Shown here piece by piece: positions 22,341 to 35,541 of a DNA stretch of 64,000 bases (position 1 is the stretch's first letter; the number at the start of each line of letters is the position of its first letter). Under the pieces are notes generated by a model that was not told where the DNA came from, made no database searches, and worked only from the letters and a program-made list of their open reading frames with translations. The translations under genes and the position numbers were made by a program. Origin of the DNA: Saccoglossus kowalevskii (lineage: Eukaryota; Hemichordata; Enteropneusta; Harrimaniidae); contig NW_003123406.1 of NCBI RefSeq assembly GCF_000003605.2, positions 589,910-653,909 on the forward strand. Reading direction: 5' to 3'.

Positions 22341-23600
22341 CTGAAATAACGTTGTAAGTTACACATACGCTAATGTTTCTTTCCTAGTTTTATATCTTTA
22401 TTCGGCAGATTTAGGTGTATATTCAAATTCTGGGTGTTCGTTTGTTGTAGTACCAAGACTGTACACAAGTAAATACAGAAAGCCTGTATGTAAACAAACA
22501 AAGGATAGTTTATTAACCATCAAAATGACTGGACAAAAGTTGATTACAAGAACCTTTTACTTTATCTGCACTGCCATTGAAACAAACATTTTCAAGGAAA
22601 TAGTGACATGCAATGGTGACCATTGTCAATTTTACATACAATTAGCATTATTTAATCATAAACAAAATGCTGGAAAGGTGCGTTTTTTTTTAACTCCAAA
22701 CAGTAAAATATGCAGATTTTTGTATCTTGTGTCAGTGAATAGTGATATGGTCATCTTTGCTTTAGATCCATTAAAGAATCAGAATAAGAATTCATATTCA
22801 AGAGCGAGATGCATCTTCTTTGTGGTATATTACACAACAAAAACAACAGACTGTAAACCATTAATTAATCACTAGTTTCAATTTTGTTGATAAGCAGGGT
22901 TCATACAACTATTCCAGCTATGATAAGTCATGAAAATGTAATGCTCATGCAAATTTCACCTGTATCAATGTTGATATTCACCACTAAATTAATGCAATCT
23001 GAGTACATGTTAGAAAACTGCATTCTCTATGTTGAGAATGACTTCAGAACTGTAAATTTCTCTAATACATTGCTGCCTGTAGTCAGCGAAATGAGCAATT
23101 CAAACCATTAGCAAAATATAAATGAAAATACAGTGAGAATACTTGAAGGGTTTTTCTTTATTGAATTTAAAAATGGTGGTGAAATTCTATACTTTTCTAG
23201 GATTTGTCTAAAAGAAGGCCAAATTTCAAAACTTTTCAAAGGCTTTTGTAATTGCAGTATACAAACCCTGGTAAGTGAAATCCGTTAATAGGAAGGCAGG
23301 GGAATTACAATAATACCCATTGTAACCCTGTGAAAAATATCAAAATAGTTGAATCAAACACCAGTGAAAATCATGATTCAGTTTTATGTTACACTTAAAT
23401 ACCAAAGAAAATGACAATTTGCATATTCATGATCTGTGTGTGGTGTACAATTTGCTCATTAGAGCTAACTTTGAAAGTAAAGTTGACAAAAAAATAGCTA
23501 TCACATAATGTGTAAAGTTTTCAATAAATTGAACTTGAAAAATCTAACTGTTCTTCAGTTTGAAAAAAGAAAATGGTGACGAATGACAGTTATTTCGTCC
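22341..23600. other. gene-free stretch 3' of La
   Basis: A 116-codon plus-strand frame (22525-22875) is AT-driven in composition and lacks any recognisable domain. I do not consider it a gene. The La 3' UTR and poly(A) site probably lie in the right part of this stretch. Confidence 0.35.
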
Positions 23601-23667
23601 ATCTTGAATACATGTATATGTTTTATGCATTAAAAAATTGTTGTTTCGTGCTACATAAACTTGATAG

Positions 23668-23693
23668 ATATATATATATATATATATATATAT
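23668..23693. repeat. (TA)13 microsatellite
   Basis: A short TA run just 3' of the La stop codon, probably in its 3' UTR. Confidence 0.9.
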
Positions 23694-23716
23694 GACAAAG
23701 GAAAATGTTCAAGTTT

Positions 23717-26700
23717 TCAATCAGCAACGACTTCAGCTTTCTGTTCACTTGTTTCTTCAGTCCTGGGTTGTTTTGTTGATGGTGCTTCATCGCCTTGGCC
23801 TTCAAGAACTCGTTTCACCGACTTGGTGTCTTTTTTCTCACCAGCCATTGGTTCGGAGTCGTCGTCAGCTTTAGTATCACCTGCTGATAGAAGTTAAAAT
23901 AATATCACATATACAAACAGAATGAAACAGTGAGCGTCTCCTGTAAACAGGACCGATTTTGTAAGAATCCAAAATATAAGTTGGGTCAGCTTGTTGGTTA
24001 CCGAGGTGAGAGATCTTCAAGAGTTAAATATAGCATTTATGTGGATGTTCTGCAGAACACAAATATCATGGACTATATAGTTTCTTCATTTTGCATTTAT
24101 TTTTTTGTAAAATTTAAAATTCATGCTTTTCATTTAACAAATGCCAAGGCTATGATAAGATGCTTTTCAAGATCACAAATGTATGGTTTTCTATTGTAAC
24201 AATGATGCCCTGGGAATTAGCAATTAGTTATGACCTAAAAAACTCAGTGCTTCAAATCGATAGGCATAACTATATTAATTAACCTTCGCAGTGTACCATG
24301 GGCAAGAAGCCAATCTATGTTGTATTTTGCATTCCATTTAAAATCTATTTTGGGAAATGATGACATTTTATGTTTTCTAAGCAACACAAAGATACAACCA
24401 ATCAGCACTTGGTTCCATTGAACAACAAAATCAAAGCTAAATTTACAGACTATGTGGCATTGAGAAATTTTGATGAATTAGTAATTGTACCTTCAGGACT
24501 GTGATCACCTTCATCACCGCTCTCACCATCACTCTCAAAAACTGTCTTCTTTCCTTCATACTTCACTTCTTTCCTACCTCTTGCTGGTCTACCTTTGAAT
24601 GGCTTACGTTTTCTTCCTATAAATCAAATTAACACAAAACTATTATATATAAAATTATTGTACCAAGAAAAAATAACATTTCAAGCCCCATTTTCATGAA
24701 TGTGAAACACACCAAAATCAAACTTGGTTTAGAGTTCATACTGATTAAAACATATCAAACTATAAAACCAGTCAGATAAAAACTGGGTTATTGGAACTAC
24801 AAGAAATGACATAAACCTTTTAAGTTCAACATCAATCCCGCGGATACAACATACATGCAATATTGCTGTCTACACTTAATTTGTACTAGCCCTGGCCAAC
24901 AGAATTGTTTTTTAATCAGTCATCAGCTGCCCATCCAAAACACTGCAATGAGATGGATGCATAGTAAAATGATGCACACTGTTTGCATCAAAATAATGAC
25001 AAACAAGTAACGACCAGAACCTTTATTTTGACTGACAAATTTTAATTAAACTTCAAATTTGACACAATTTGCTGAAATCAAAGGTAATCCAAGTTAGGTT
25101 CCTGCTGGTGCACATATGCACATTCCAGGTATTCTGTCTTGCACATCCACCTAATTTTACTATAGTAGAATCCATGACTGAACACCAAGCTGATGTTCAC
25201 TCTGACACGCTGTGGGATCGAGGGCTAAATTTATAGAATATAGAAATCAGCTGGTAGGGAGTCAAATCAAATGTNNNNNNNNNNNNNNNNNNNNNNNNNN
25301 NNNNNNNNNNNNNNNNNNNNNNNNNNNNNNNNNNNNNNNNNNNNNNNNNNNNNNNNNNNNNNNNNNNNNNNNNNNNNNNNNNNNNNNNNNNNNNNNNNNN
25401 NNNNNNNNNNNNNNNNNNNNNNNNNNNNNNNNNNNNNNNNNNNNNNNNNNNNNNNNNNNNNNNNNNNNNNNNNNNNNNNNNNNNNNNNNNNNNNNNNNNN
25501 NNNNNNNNNNNNNNNNNNNNNNNNNNNNNNNNNNNNNNNNNNNNNNNNNNNNNNNNNNNNNNNNNNNNNNNNNNNNNNNNNNNNNNNNNNNNNNNNNNNN
25601 NNNNNNNNNNNNNNNNNNNNNNNNNNNNNNNNNNNNNNNNNNNNNNNNNNNNNNNNNNNNNNNNNNNNNNNNNNNNNNNNNNNNNNNNNNNNNNNNNNNN
25701 NNNNNNNNNNNNNNNNNNNNNNNNNNNNNNNNNNNNNNNNNNNNNNNNNNNNNNNNNNNNNNNNNNNNNNNNNNNNNNNNNNNNNNNNNNNNNNNNNNNN
25801 NNNNNNNNNNNNNNNNNNNNNNNNNNNNNNNNNNNNNNNNNNNNNNNNNNNNNNNNNNNNNNNNNNNNNNNNNNNNNNNNNNNNNNNNNNNNNNNNNNNN
25901 NNNNNNNNNNNNNNNNNNNNNNNNNNNNNNNNNNNNNNNNNNNNNNNNNNNNNNNNNNNNNNNNNNNNNNNNNNNNNNNNNNNNNNNNNNNNNNNNNNNN
26001 NNNNNNNNNNNNNNNNNNNNNNNNNNNNNNNAGTGATAAAAAATCGGAGTGCAGCAAATCGGGGTTGATCTTCCCGACGTACGCTGTGACTTGTTTGTCA
26101 CATTGTTGCCGTTGCGTGCAATGGGCAAATTATTGCTACTCTAGTATTTTTGTTTGGATTTGGAGGCTCTGCACCCCGGCTCTGCATCCTTGAAAGACTT
26201 CGCAACTTATTGCAGACTTCCGTTTTTATCACTGTCTTTGTATGGCTAACAAAAGCGGGATTACCTTTCGATCAATACATGTTATTGTTTTAAATTCGTG
26301 CAAGACGAGACTGACACTTGTAAACAAAGCAATAAGCATCACGGGCCAGTGACCAAGCGTCACGGACAAAGGGCAAGCATCACGGCCGAGTGTCCAAGCG
26401 TCACGGTACCGTGTCGCTTCAGAGGCCTGGGGAGAACACTGAAACTACATTACTGATGACTAGTGTCATAACATTTGCTTACCCATTCGTTTCATCTGCC
26501 GAACTTTATTTTGTTGTTCATAAGTTTCTAACCATTTCTTCTTCTCCTCATCGCCTTCAAGTACCTTGAAAGTGATCTCATTTCCTTTGACTGTAATTTT
26601 TCCACCATTTGCTTCCTTTGCTTTTTCAGATGCATTCTTGGCTTCATCTTTGCCTTCAAATCGTATGTATCCCTATAAGAAAGCACAAACCCATGTCAAT

Positions 26701-29700
26701 ATGACTCATTCAGATCAATTACTGATGAACATCATATTGTATTGTTTAATACAATTCAAAATGGGCGAATGGCAACCAAATTGGTTATATTTTTGGGGAA
26801 CGAGAATGGCTGCTAGTTGGTTAAATTTCATCAAAACCTCAATGCAACTGAAGAGAATATGAAACCATTACTTCATGCCTTAGTACCAATTCACATAGGT
26901 GAAACAGAAAAACAGGGGAGAACACTTGAAACAAAAACAAAAAAAACATCCATCATTTTGTTCAAATGCACAACAAAATGATGTGCATCAGCAACCGATA
27001 GTAAGTGCTATCAGTGACAAAATAAGCCCTGGCTTTTCTGAGAAACAGTCGACAACATGTTTAAAATGTTTTTTTTTTAGACAAATAAGGCTGCCAATAG
27101 GTCAAAGGTATACAAAACAATAACTAATTGACTAACATATTGCCTTCAATTAACTCTTGTTAACAATTGTTGAACAAAATGTCCAACAAACAACACTGGA
27201 CAGATATTTCAAACAATAAGTCCTCTTTTGGACTTAATTCGATTGAGAATATAGCATACTGAATTAGTGCAATTCTGATGTCCTTAAAATGAAACCAAAA
27301 CAAAAGGTTGGGAGCATGTGGGAGCTAATATTGGAAATAACCATCCATTAAATCAAATTTCAAAAGTTGTCCAAGTATCTAAGACGTACAGCATACAATA
27401 CATACCTCTGTCTGTCCCCTGACAAAGTCAATCCATTTAACATTGCCGTGTTTATCAAATACTTCATTTAGATCTTCTCGTGATGTCTGTTCTGATACAC
27501 CACTAAAAAATAATATACAGCCAGTCTCATAGTGCTGTTCAGCCTATTATTGAAAACAACAAATTTATGAGAAGAAAATTCTTGAAAAAACATCAAAAAC
27601 GTTTTGCAAATGCATTAAATAATATAACACATATCAGTCATATCAGTTTATCTTTCTACATCATTATGTAGCTTTGCTCCCGAGAATAGTATATAATGAA
27701 CATCCATTCACATTCACATTATGTCCTCAAGCAAAAAATCATTCTTCAGTTTGATATATACATGTAGAGAGCCTCTAATGACTAATCGTGTGATTTAAAA
27801 TTTATTAAACAAGTATGGTTATTTTCATTATGTTCCAAGCCAAGCCAAGAAACATAAAAAATTTACTAAACTCCTTTAATAAATCCCATATCACAGTCAC
27901 AAATTGAGAATCCATTTATCATATGTATCCGCTCTGCAGTTTGTTGTTGTGAAAAATATAATTTTATCAGCAAATTAGAAAACTGGTACATCAGGGAAAG
28001 TTATCCGAGTGTGCTGCAAAGGTGAGGTTAGGAGAAATAACGACAAAATCACTATACGTGTCTTTAACACCAAAACACATGTAAAGGTTAGAAAATGTCC
28101 AGTATATTTTAGTGAAATATTAATGTCATACACAATTCAATCTTTGAAATAGCATAAACTAACACATAATAATGATAATAAAACTTGTGTTTGAAGTTTG
28201 AAATTTCCCACAGAATTTTAGGTATGAACTAGGTTGAAATATAAATCAAAAGCAAAACGCCTTCTGAACTAGCAGCGTGATTGCAGATTTACGCAATTTT
28301 AGGACAAGTTTATTTTTACAGTATTTCTAAGTTTCATTTATCATTATTTAGTAAAAAATCACTGAAACGATTTTTTATATGCGTGAAATACGGGTTTTAA
28401 GCTTTGAACAAAACGTCAACCTGCATCGTCAATGTTTAAAAACATTTTTGTTTTGTTTGTTTAGATGTAATTTCTTACCTCCTCCTCAGCTTTCTTTGTT
28501 TTCTCTTCTTGGTCTCTAATATAAATTAAAAAATATTAGTGAGTTGATGCAAAACAATGAGTACAAACAAGCAGTTCAACAAAGCATACAAATATATAGA
28601 ATAGAATAAAATTTGATAGAATTGCTTTATTACCTCATTAAAAAAATCAACATTTCTTATTCTGGTTTTGAGCATAGTAAAGGTTATTTATTTATTAAAG
28701 TAAAATAGTTACAAAACAAAAGAAAATGTATGCGTAACAAATACATAATTGTATTTCAATAGATTAAGCAGTTATGTAAAGATAAAATATAAAAACATTT
28801 ACCAGGGCAACATCAACACTTCATCCTTTCAATATCAACTTTTGACACATTTCACAAAATAAACCTACTAAACTCTTTCCATATTTTTTGTCAAAAATTT
28901 GATCAAATTGTGTATGCAAAATATACCTCTTTGGTTCAAAATTAACATATTAGAGAAAAGAACACAATGTTGCATCAATATTTTAGTGTGAAAATTTTAG
29001 TCATAGCGATGTTGGGAAAAATATTGTGCATCAAAAGGACCCATAATTTTTAATAATACTAAGTTTGAATGAAATACATTGATGCACAAGATCTGATTTC
29101 GAAATGGCAGAACTACATGACTACATGGGGCACTAATAATTGTAATCAAGATTGAATCATTGATAAACTTTAATCATTACGTGTACTTTTCACTTACTTC
29201 ACTTTTTTGATCTTTTCATCATCTCTCATTTTTCTTCTGTCCTCTTGTTTCTTTTTAAAATATTCATTTCTAAGGAGAAAAAAATGTTGGGCAATATCTC
29301 AGTGATACATTCAATTATTAAGTTAAATAGTTCATATTTTTTCTACAATCCTTACATCTTTCATAGTATGAGCATTCTATAATTACTATATCATACAATA
29401 CGTTCATACCATATTGTCTTTCGCAGTATTATATAATAGATATATCCTATTTATTAGGAGATGCAATACCCTTCGACTTCAGTAGGAGATTTGATCATCA
29501 CATCAAGTAGGTTGCGACCCCTTAATTTTATACACACTTGATTTGACTCACTTCAACATTCTAATTGTTTCTGTGTCTTTAAACTTGATTTCTTCAGCTT
29601 CTACAAACTTCTTCGCAGCTTCTTCATCTTCAAATGTTGCAAACACTGATCCCTATAATATATTGTACAGTTAGAATGACTCACAATGGCAGGATGGACA

Positions 29701-32700
29701 ATAAATTCACATGGACGGATGAGTCAAACATATTCCTTATTCGGAAAATCTGAATCATAATAATGTCACATTTGAATTTTTTTTTTTTTTAATTGCTTCA
29801 GCAACAATGTAACACATGATGCAAAATATGATCACGTCACTGAAGGCAAAAAAAAAAGCTGTTAAAAAAATGGTTGCCATTCCGCCATTTTGAAACAGAT
29901 CTGATGACGTGTATCTTATTATGTCCAATGTATGTACTAAGTTTGAATAAAATCCATTTATTTTTAAATTTTAAGCATAAAAATGGGCACCATTTGGCTA
30001 TCTTGAATCAAGGCATGAAACAAATGGATGTGCATACAGTATGTATCCCAAGATGTATGATGTACATGTGAAGTTTGAAAGTGATCCGCCCAGGCGTATA
30101 CAAGATAGAGGTGATCACGGGCGGGCGAACAAAAAAAATGCTACTATTACACAATACTGACCTTGAATTCTTTGGTGTCGAGGGTCTTCCTCATCTGAAT
30201 GAACGCAACCTTGCCATAACCATCAAAGAACTCTTGGATATCATCTAGTGTAGCATCACTTGGAAAACCTTTCTGAAAAGTAATCAACAACGTCAAAACA
30301 AATACTGTGGTTATACATTAAATCATTGATCTTCAAAATGATCAAACTCAACAAAATTCAATATACAACTTTTATTTCAACTTTTACAAAATACTTTGAT
30401 TTACTTTTCTGAAAATCATAATTTCCAGTATTAGTAGAGTATGCTGTTTGCGTTGACGACAAAAGGGAGTCTGTGGTCACAATATGGTACTTGCTCTAAT
30501 AGCATCATATGAGTTTACATAACTATCATGGTCAAAACAAGTCTTATTCAAATAACCATATAATAAATCTGAGTTGATGCGCGCATTTAATAGAGCAAAA
30601 TTATACGCTAATAATGCAGCTAGAGATATGCAACTATACAAATATTTCAAATCAAATTTCACACAAATCAAACTTTTTCAAAAAAAATAAATTATATTAT
30701 ATATCTTTTCCTACTTAGAATACACCATGGGAATGCCCAAATCCAAAGCGAACTTCTTTGTGTGGAGTCCAGTCAAAGCCTGGTGGCAGCCATGTTTGTT
30801 TTCATTAATAGAGAACACTTTAATACGTGCATAATTATTCCATATTTGGAATTCGCATTTCCTCATATGCTAAAAAGAAAATACCCTGTAGAAATACTGC
30901 AAAATTACAGCACACTGTAACTTATGCCGTTACGATGACAAATGCATTATAATAATATCTCTTACACAGTAGACACTTCTGGCTTTGATATCAGCTCGGA
31001 GATCATCTGATTCTTCAGGGAGTGGTTTGGCTGTTGATCGACGTAACTTCAATTCATCTTCATTGATCTGTAAGATTTACAGATTAAAATTCAGAGTTTT
31101 AAACATTTGGATGCTAACGTCAACTTTTGTCATCTTTCATAGACTAAATCTGCATGTTAATCAAAAACTTTAGCAAATGAAAAAGTATAGTACATTTAGT
31201 CCAAAATTATCAAAACATATTATTGAAATATTGCAAGAACAATTTTGTTGGGCAAATGGATTACCTCATGTCACTTACCTCAAGTAATCCAGACTGCGAC
31301 TTTTTTAAAGCACCAGTGATAACTTTAAAATCTGTAGAGAGTGATTTCAGTCGATTGAACGTTACTAACGTTTCTAATGATATCCCTGCATATCAAATTA
31401 AGATTAAGGGAAAAAAATAGAAATTGCTCTACGCCATGAATGTGAACTCCGAAAATTAGTCTCCATTTGGAAACAACCTGAAAACAGTGACTTATGGATT
31501 GACCTCCTTGTTACCATGCGTCATTCTTCACAGGTACATCACATCGTTTTATAACACGATACTATTCAAAATCAAGCATTTTTGGCTTTCCCTGACTGGT
31601 CTTGGTTGTGAATGGACAGAATTTGTTTGAACTTGGTACATACATATACATTAGATTTTATGGGACTTTGATGTTTATCAGATTGGATTCAAATAGGTGG
31701 CCAACTTGTTTTAATGAGTGCTGTTCTAGTGCAATATCTGACATGCCTAGACCATTCATGTTTAAAGTTTATGTACATGTAGTTCTTCGACTTGATAGCA
31801 CATGGCGACTATGTAATGTCATTTTGGGAAAAATTATGCAAATAATGGTTACTTCAATGGTTATGCACATGTGTTGTTTATCTAATGTACCACAAATGTT
31901 ACTAAATGGACTTTTTATCAGATAGTTGTTGCATTAACTCTCTGAAACTTTGCGACAATTATTGATCAGGATACTATGTCAGTAACATACAACAAGAATA
32001 ATTCTTATTGTCCAATACAAAACAGCTAAAACAATTATTGCATGTTGTTATTAAATTATTAAATTACCAGGTTAATTTTTGGGAAAATCATAGTTGTATT
32101 TAGTGGATAGCAGCCATTTTGACAGTATTATAGTGCTTTTATCAAAGGTTCTTATGGCAGAGATATTATGCCATGTCTCAAATTGTAGGCTTTGATGATG
32201 GGGTACTTTTTGATTTCTTGAATTTTTTAAAAATATTTCTAAAGATAGCGATTTTTGAAAAATATTAGGACAAGTTTCTCAAAATACATCACTGTAAACA
32301 CACAAAAGATTGCTATTTCACAGTGCCATGGGATAGTAGCTCTACGATTTTACATTATAAACCAATGAACATGGTCATGCGATTTATGACCAACTTTCTC
32401 AAAAATGATGAGTAGGCTTCTACCTTAAAACAGAGTCGTCACCTGCGCATGCGAGAATTGAGTGCTAAGCGACGATAACTATCCACCCTAAAAACGTGAA
32501 GGCTCATGGGTAGACACCTGTTTGTAAACAAAACGCTGTCTGACGCATGTGCAGGTGATGACTTCCCCGCTTTAATTATGTTTTGAACTTGATATAATTA
32601 TTCATGAAAAAAAAATTTTTTGTAAAAGGATACATCCATCGTCCTCTTTGGACTTTTCCTGCAGAAATCTGTCTCTCCTTAAATTAGCATCACCAAAGTA

Positions 32701-33693
32701 ATACTGAAACACAAACATTATGACTCGATTAGATCAACAGCAAGCTTAGTTTTACAGGTCAGGAAACGATACACGAGAAAGAAGCCAGTTAAATCTGTTG
32801 CATTTCTAACAAGGATGCATATAATGTAATACTGCTCAAATACTTTATTTTAGCTGGAATTAATTTTTCGCTGAAAAGACTTTTTGGGCGTTTTGTAGGG
32901 GAATTTATTTTGATGGATTTTTGACGAGTTGAAGGTAAAATATATAAAAAAAAAAAAAAAATTCCAGGATTTTATTTTCACTGAATCAGCGAAAATAGCA
33001 AAAATAAATTCCAAGCGAAAATAAAGTATTTAACCATACAAAGCATTGGAACATCAGACAAGACTGATGATGTTTACATTTTTTACCAACGAGTATTTGA
33101 ATGTCTGATCACAAGTGCCACTCACAGAAAGTTTGTGATCTGCTGTGAAAACATTACCCTTAATATTTATTTTTAGGTGTGAACAACCGTTTTTACCAAT
33201 TACTCACTGCTAATGCACATGTGCACATAACAAAAACAAATCAACGACCAAGAGAACGCCATTGAAGCATCAATTCATCAGATTTGTCTTGCTTGGGTTT
33301 GTTCTTAAAACGTCAAAGGTATTCAAAGATCTATTTCGTCTAGGTGAATATCGATTTTTAATTTCTATAGTTGAAAAGAAGTTATTATTATTTTTTTTTT
33401 TGCATTTTCAGTCTGTGTATGATCTAAAATAAAACAACTTATGATTTTTTTTTAAGAACTTTGCCAATTTGAGAACACCCTTTAATTTATAACATGGTTC
33501 AAAAACTACAACCTTCTTGCGGCAAGGTAAGCATTAGTCGACGGCTATACAAAGCTCAGCCATTAGAAAACGTATACACGTACTAGGTTTGCAAGCCACT
33601 ACAATTTCAAAATTGACTTACCTCTACTTGTCTGATGATTTTAGTTTCCAGCTTGGAAGGACTCTCTGCAGATTTATCACCGTTAGCAGACAT
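23717..33693 (-). CDS. SSB: La ribonucleoprotein (Lupus La / SSB)
   Basis: Twelve exons give 429 residues: 33693-33622, 32703-32634, 31385-31279, 31067-30966, 30272-30162, 29652-29552, 29269-29198, 28515-28479, 27543-27406, 26672-26483, 24616-24491 and 23880-23717. La binds the 3' UUU-OH of new polymerase III transcripts in the nucleus and helps them fold. The La motif (about 14-90) keeps Gln22, Tyr25, Tyr26, Asp35 and Phe37. RRM1 (about 112-188) has SVYCKGFP and GSVFATFE. The second, xRRM-type domain (about 231-325) has GCILFFSGV and WIDFVRG. A basic stretch [14 protein letters not shown] follows at about 336, and an acidic tail contains [18 protein letters not shown]. Human La is 408 aa. 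All junctions keep frame. An AG before the ATG suggests a split 5' UTR, as in other animals. Intron 10 contains an assembly gap. Confidence 0.97.
25275..26031. other. assembly gap (757 N)
   Basis: Unknown bases inside La intron 10. A repeat abuts its right edge, the likely cause of the assembly break. Confidence 0.99.
26032..26233. repeat. inverted-repeat element beside the gap
   Basis: The left end AGTGATAAAAAATCGGAGT matches the reverse complement of the right end, AGTGATAAAAACGGAAGT. About 165 bp of non-coding sequence lies between. The left end coincides with the edge of the gap, so the true boundary may lie further left. Confidence 0.5.
26334..26408. repeat. four-unit minisatellite (20-21 bp)
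   Basis: The units start AAGCATCACGG, AAGCGTCACGG, AAGCATCACGG, AAGCGTCACGG. They alternate A and G at the fifth base, so the true period is about 41 bp repeated twice. It lies within La intron 10. Confidence 0.75.
29860..30130. repeat. dispersed copy of the 21.3 kb satellite-like repeat
   Basis: GCCATTTTGAA and TATCTTGAATC cores with the AAGTTTGAATAAAATCCAT and AAGTTTGAAAGTGATC linkers, ending in GGGCGGGCGAAC, like the 22.1 kb end. It lies in La intron 5 and has no coding meaning. Confidence 0.6.
31600..32000. repeat. worn dispersed repeat of the same family (reverse orientation)
   Basis: Linker-like blocks such as GACATGCCTAGACCATTCATG, TTTGAACTTGGTACATAC and ATTGGATTCAAATAGGTGGCC recall the 21.3 and 39.7 kb repeats read on the other strand. 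Two short open frames through it are incidental. Confidence 0.4.
32425..32575 (-). repeat. TTAA-flanked MITE, family A copy 2 (151 bp)
   Basis: TTAA at both ends, arms with GAGTCGTCACCTGCGCATGCG and its near complement, and an interior with GGGTAGACACCTGTTTGTAAAC shared with copies 1, 3 and 4. It lies in La intron 2, 58 bp from the exon 2 donor. Confidence 0.75.
32828..33036. repeat. TACTGTAAAATAC-type MITE, copy P1
   Basis: Starts near a worn TACTG...AATACTTTATTTT and ends AAAATAAAGTATTT. The arms carry AGCTGGAATTAATTTTCGCT and its complement. Four more copies lie at 40.4, 42.3, 54.2 and 62.4 kb. It lies in La intron 1. Confidence 0.7.
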
Positions 33694-35541
33694 ATTTTAT
33701 TATATGATATATGATGAAATGTTTCTCAATAACCGTACTTAATTCTACCTACAACAAATAAATTATTTTGTGCTTTGTGAAATATTTTCAAAACATCAGT
33801 TTTACTCATGAAAGGAAGTGATCATAATGCATTATACGTTTTTATTTCATAATAAACTGTACATATACAACTGTACATGTAAACAACATATTTTATACAC
33901 ATTGTACACATTGGATGGATCATACTGAACATGGCGTAACGATCACCTCCCTTGTCACTTTGCATCATGCAAGTTAGCCGCTCAAACCGAACACCTATCT
34001 AGTATTGAGAAAGAATACTTTGGTCAAAATGTCTGGTTAATATTAAATAATTACCAAGGATTGTATGTATCTACTACTATTTTCTGGATATTATATTTAT
34101 CAGTACTAGCAGCTTTCACCAATTTTAAATTACAACAAATTGTGTAAATTTATACTGATCTAAAAATCAAATTACACTGCATAGTAATAGTTTTCCATTC
34201 TGTGGCTATTATAGCACATTTCCATTATGCCATTATCTCTGGTAATATTTACCCTTTATTTGGTACTTTTGTAGTTTTATAATTCCCAGTCTTGTTGTAT
34301 TTTGTATGTTTTAGTTTTAGTTTTTTGAGACATAATGCTGTACTTTTCTGTGTCAGTGTTGTGTCAATAAAATATTACCGTAAAATCTGTATTAGAAGCC
34401 GCATCCCTAATAGAAGTCGCACCCATTCTTTCTGAATAATTGAGAACCAAAAATTCACCATTACTCATGTGTATAGATGCTCTAATAAAAGCCGCATCCT
34501 TTCCATTGCATTATGCCATTTTAATAGAAGCCGCGGTTTCTAATACAGATTTTACAGTAATTATATGTAGGATTTGGTCTGAATTTGCATGAAAATATGT
34601 ACAAAACCTAAAATTGTCAATGATGTTAAGTGTTGCCCCCACAGGACTTGGCAATGACTCCAAATCTGTGTAAAATATCAAATATTTCCCCACATTTTGC
34701 ACATGTTCATATATTAGTAATCTGAGCATAAAGCAAAGACAACATGAGCTACTTATATTTTAAATATTCATGCCATTTATCAACATTATTTTAAACAAAT
34801 GCATTATTCTCTAATATCTTTGGTATTAATAATACTTTGAAAAATCACCAAGTTGTTGAAGAACAGTGATGTAGACAACTAAATGAAATACTGTATTTAA
34901 ACACAAATAACGTTGGAAAGCACTCACATTTAACAGGAAAACGTTTCATAAACGTCAGGCTTCAGCTGAAATTATATGTGAGATGTGTTCGTATAACGGC
35001 GTATTCGTCGAATAAGAACTTTGTTATAAAGGTAGAAATTGTAATGAAAGTATTACCTTCTGTCCGGCTTTGGGGTATTTCTTTAAAAACAACGTGTTTG
35101 CATCACTTGTTTCGAAACCAACCACGCTGGTTGAGGTCAAGGGTTACCAAACCTCGTCCGAATATTTAATTCTTCAGTTTAATTGAACTTTGTATAATTT
35201 TAAAATAGTATAACAAATTTATAATAGTTTTAAAGATAATAAGTTTATTAGACCAAAAGACTTAATTCAACATATGCTTTTTAGAGGTAATAGGCGCGGC
35301 TCTCTTGTACAAGGAGAAATTGTGAGACTGCGCAGTTTGAGGTCGCACATGTGAGGTTAAAATTCGGTGCAGAAAGTTGCCGTTTGTAGCTATTTGAAAA
35401 AAAGCTGTATTGCCGAATTGTGCGTCGAGACCTTGCTGTACAGTGTGACTAGAGATAAGTGTGAATTTCTTGGCAGGATCTTGGTAAATTTTAAATCGTG
35501 TGTCTTTCTCGTCATACGGCGTGTGGAGAAGTTAACCAAAA
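33694..35541. promoter_or_regulatory. divergent La-prohibitin intergenic region
   Basis: La (minus) and prohibitin (plus) start head to head, 1848 bp apart between ATGs. A minus-strand donor-like AAATGTGAGTGC near 34925 and an acceptor-like TTGTAG near 33747 suggest a La non-coding first exon around 34.93-35.0 kb. That would leave at most a few hundred bases to the prohibitin transcription start, compatible with a shared promoter. The 35280-35540 part is the more GC-rich and probably holds the prohibitin 5' UTR. One MITE (34376-34559) sits in the middle. Start sites are inferred. Confidence 0.4.
34376..34559. repeat. TACTGTAAAATC-type MITE, copy Q1
   Basis: The ends are TACCGTAAAATCTGTATTAG and its complement CTAATACAGATTTTACAGTA, with internal repeats of a TAATAGAAGCCGC motif. 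A second, worse copy lies at about 60078-60255. Confidence 0.75.

Noticed and set aside
22525-22875. 116-codon plus-strand frame 3' of La
   Set aside because: AT-driven composition, no domain, no splice or promoter support.
25197-26128. Long open frames on both strands across 25.2-26.1 kb
   Set aside because: They are translations of N; nothing is known of the sequence.
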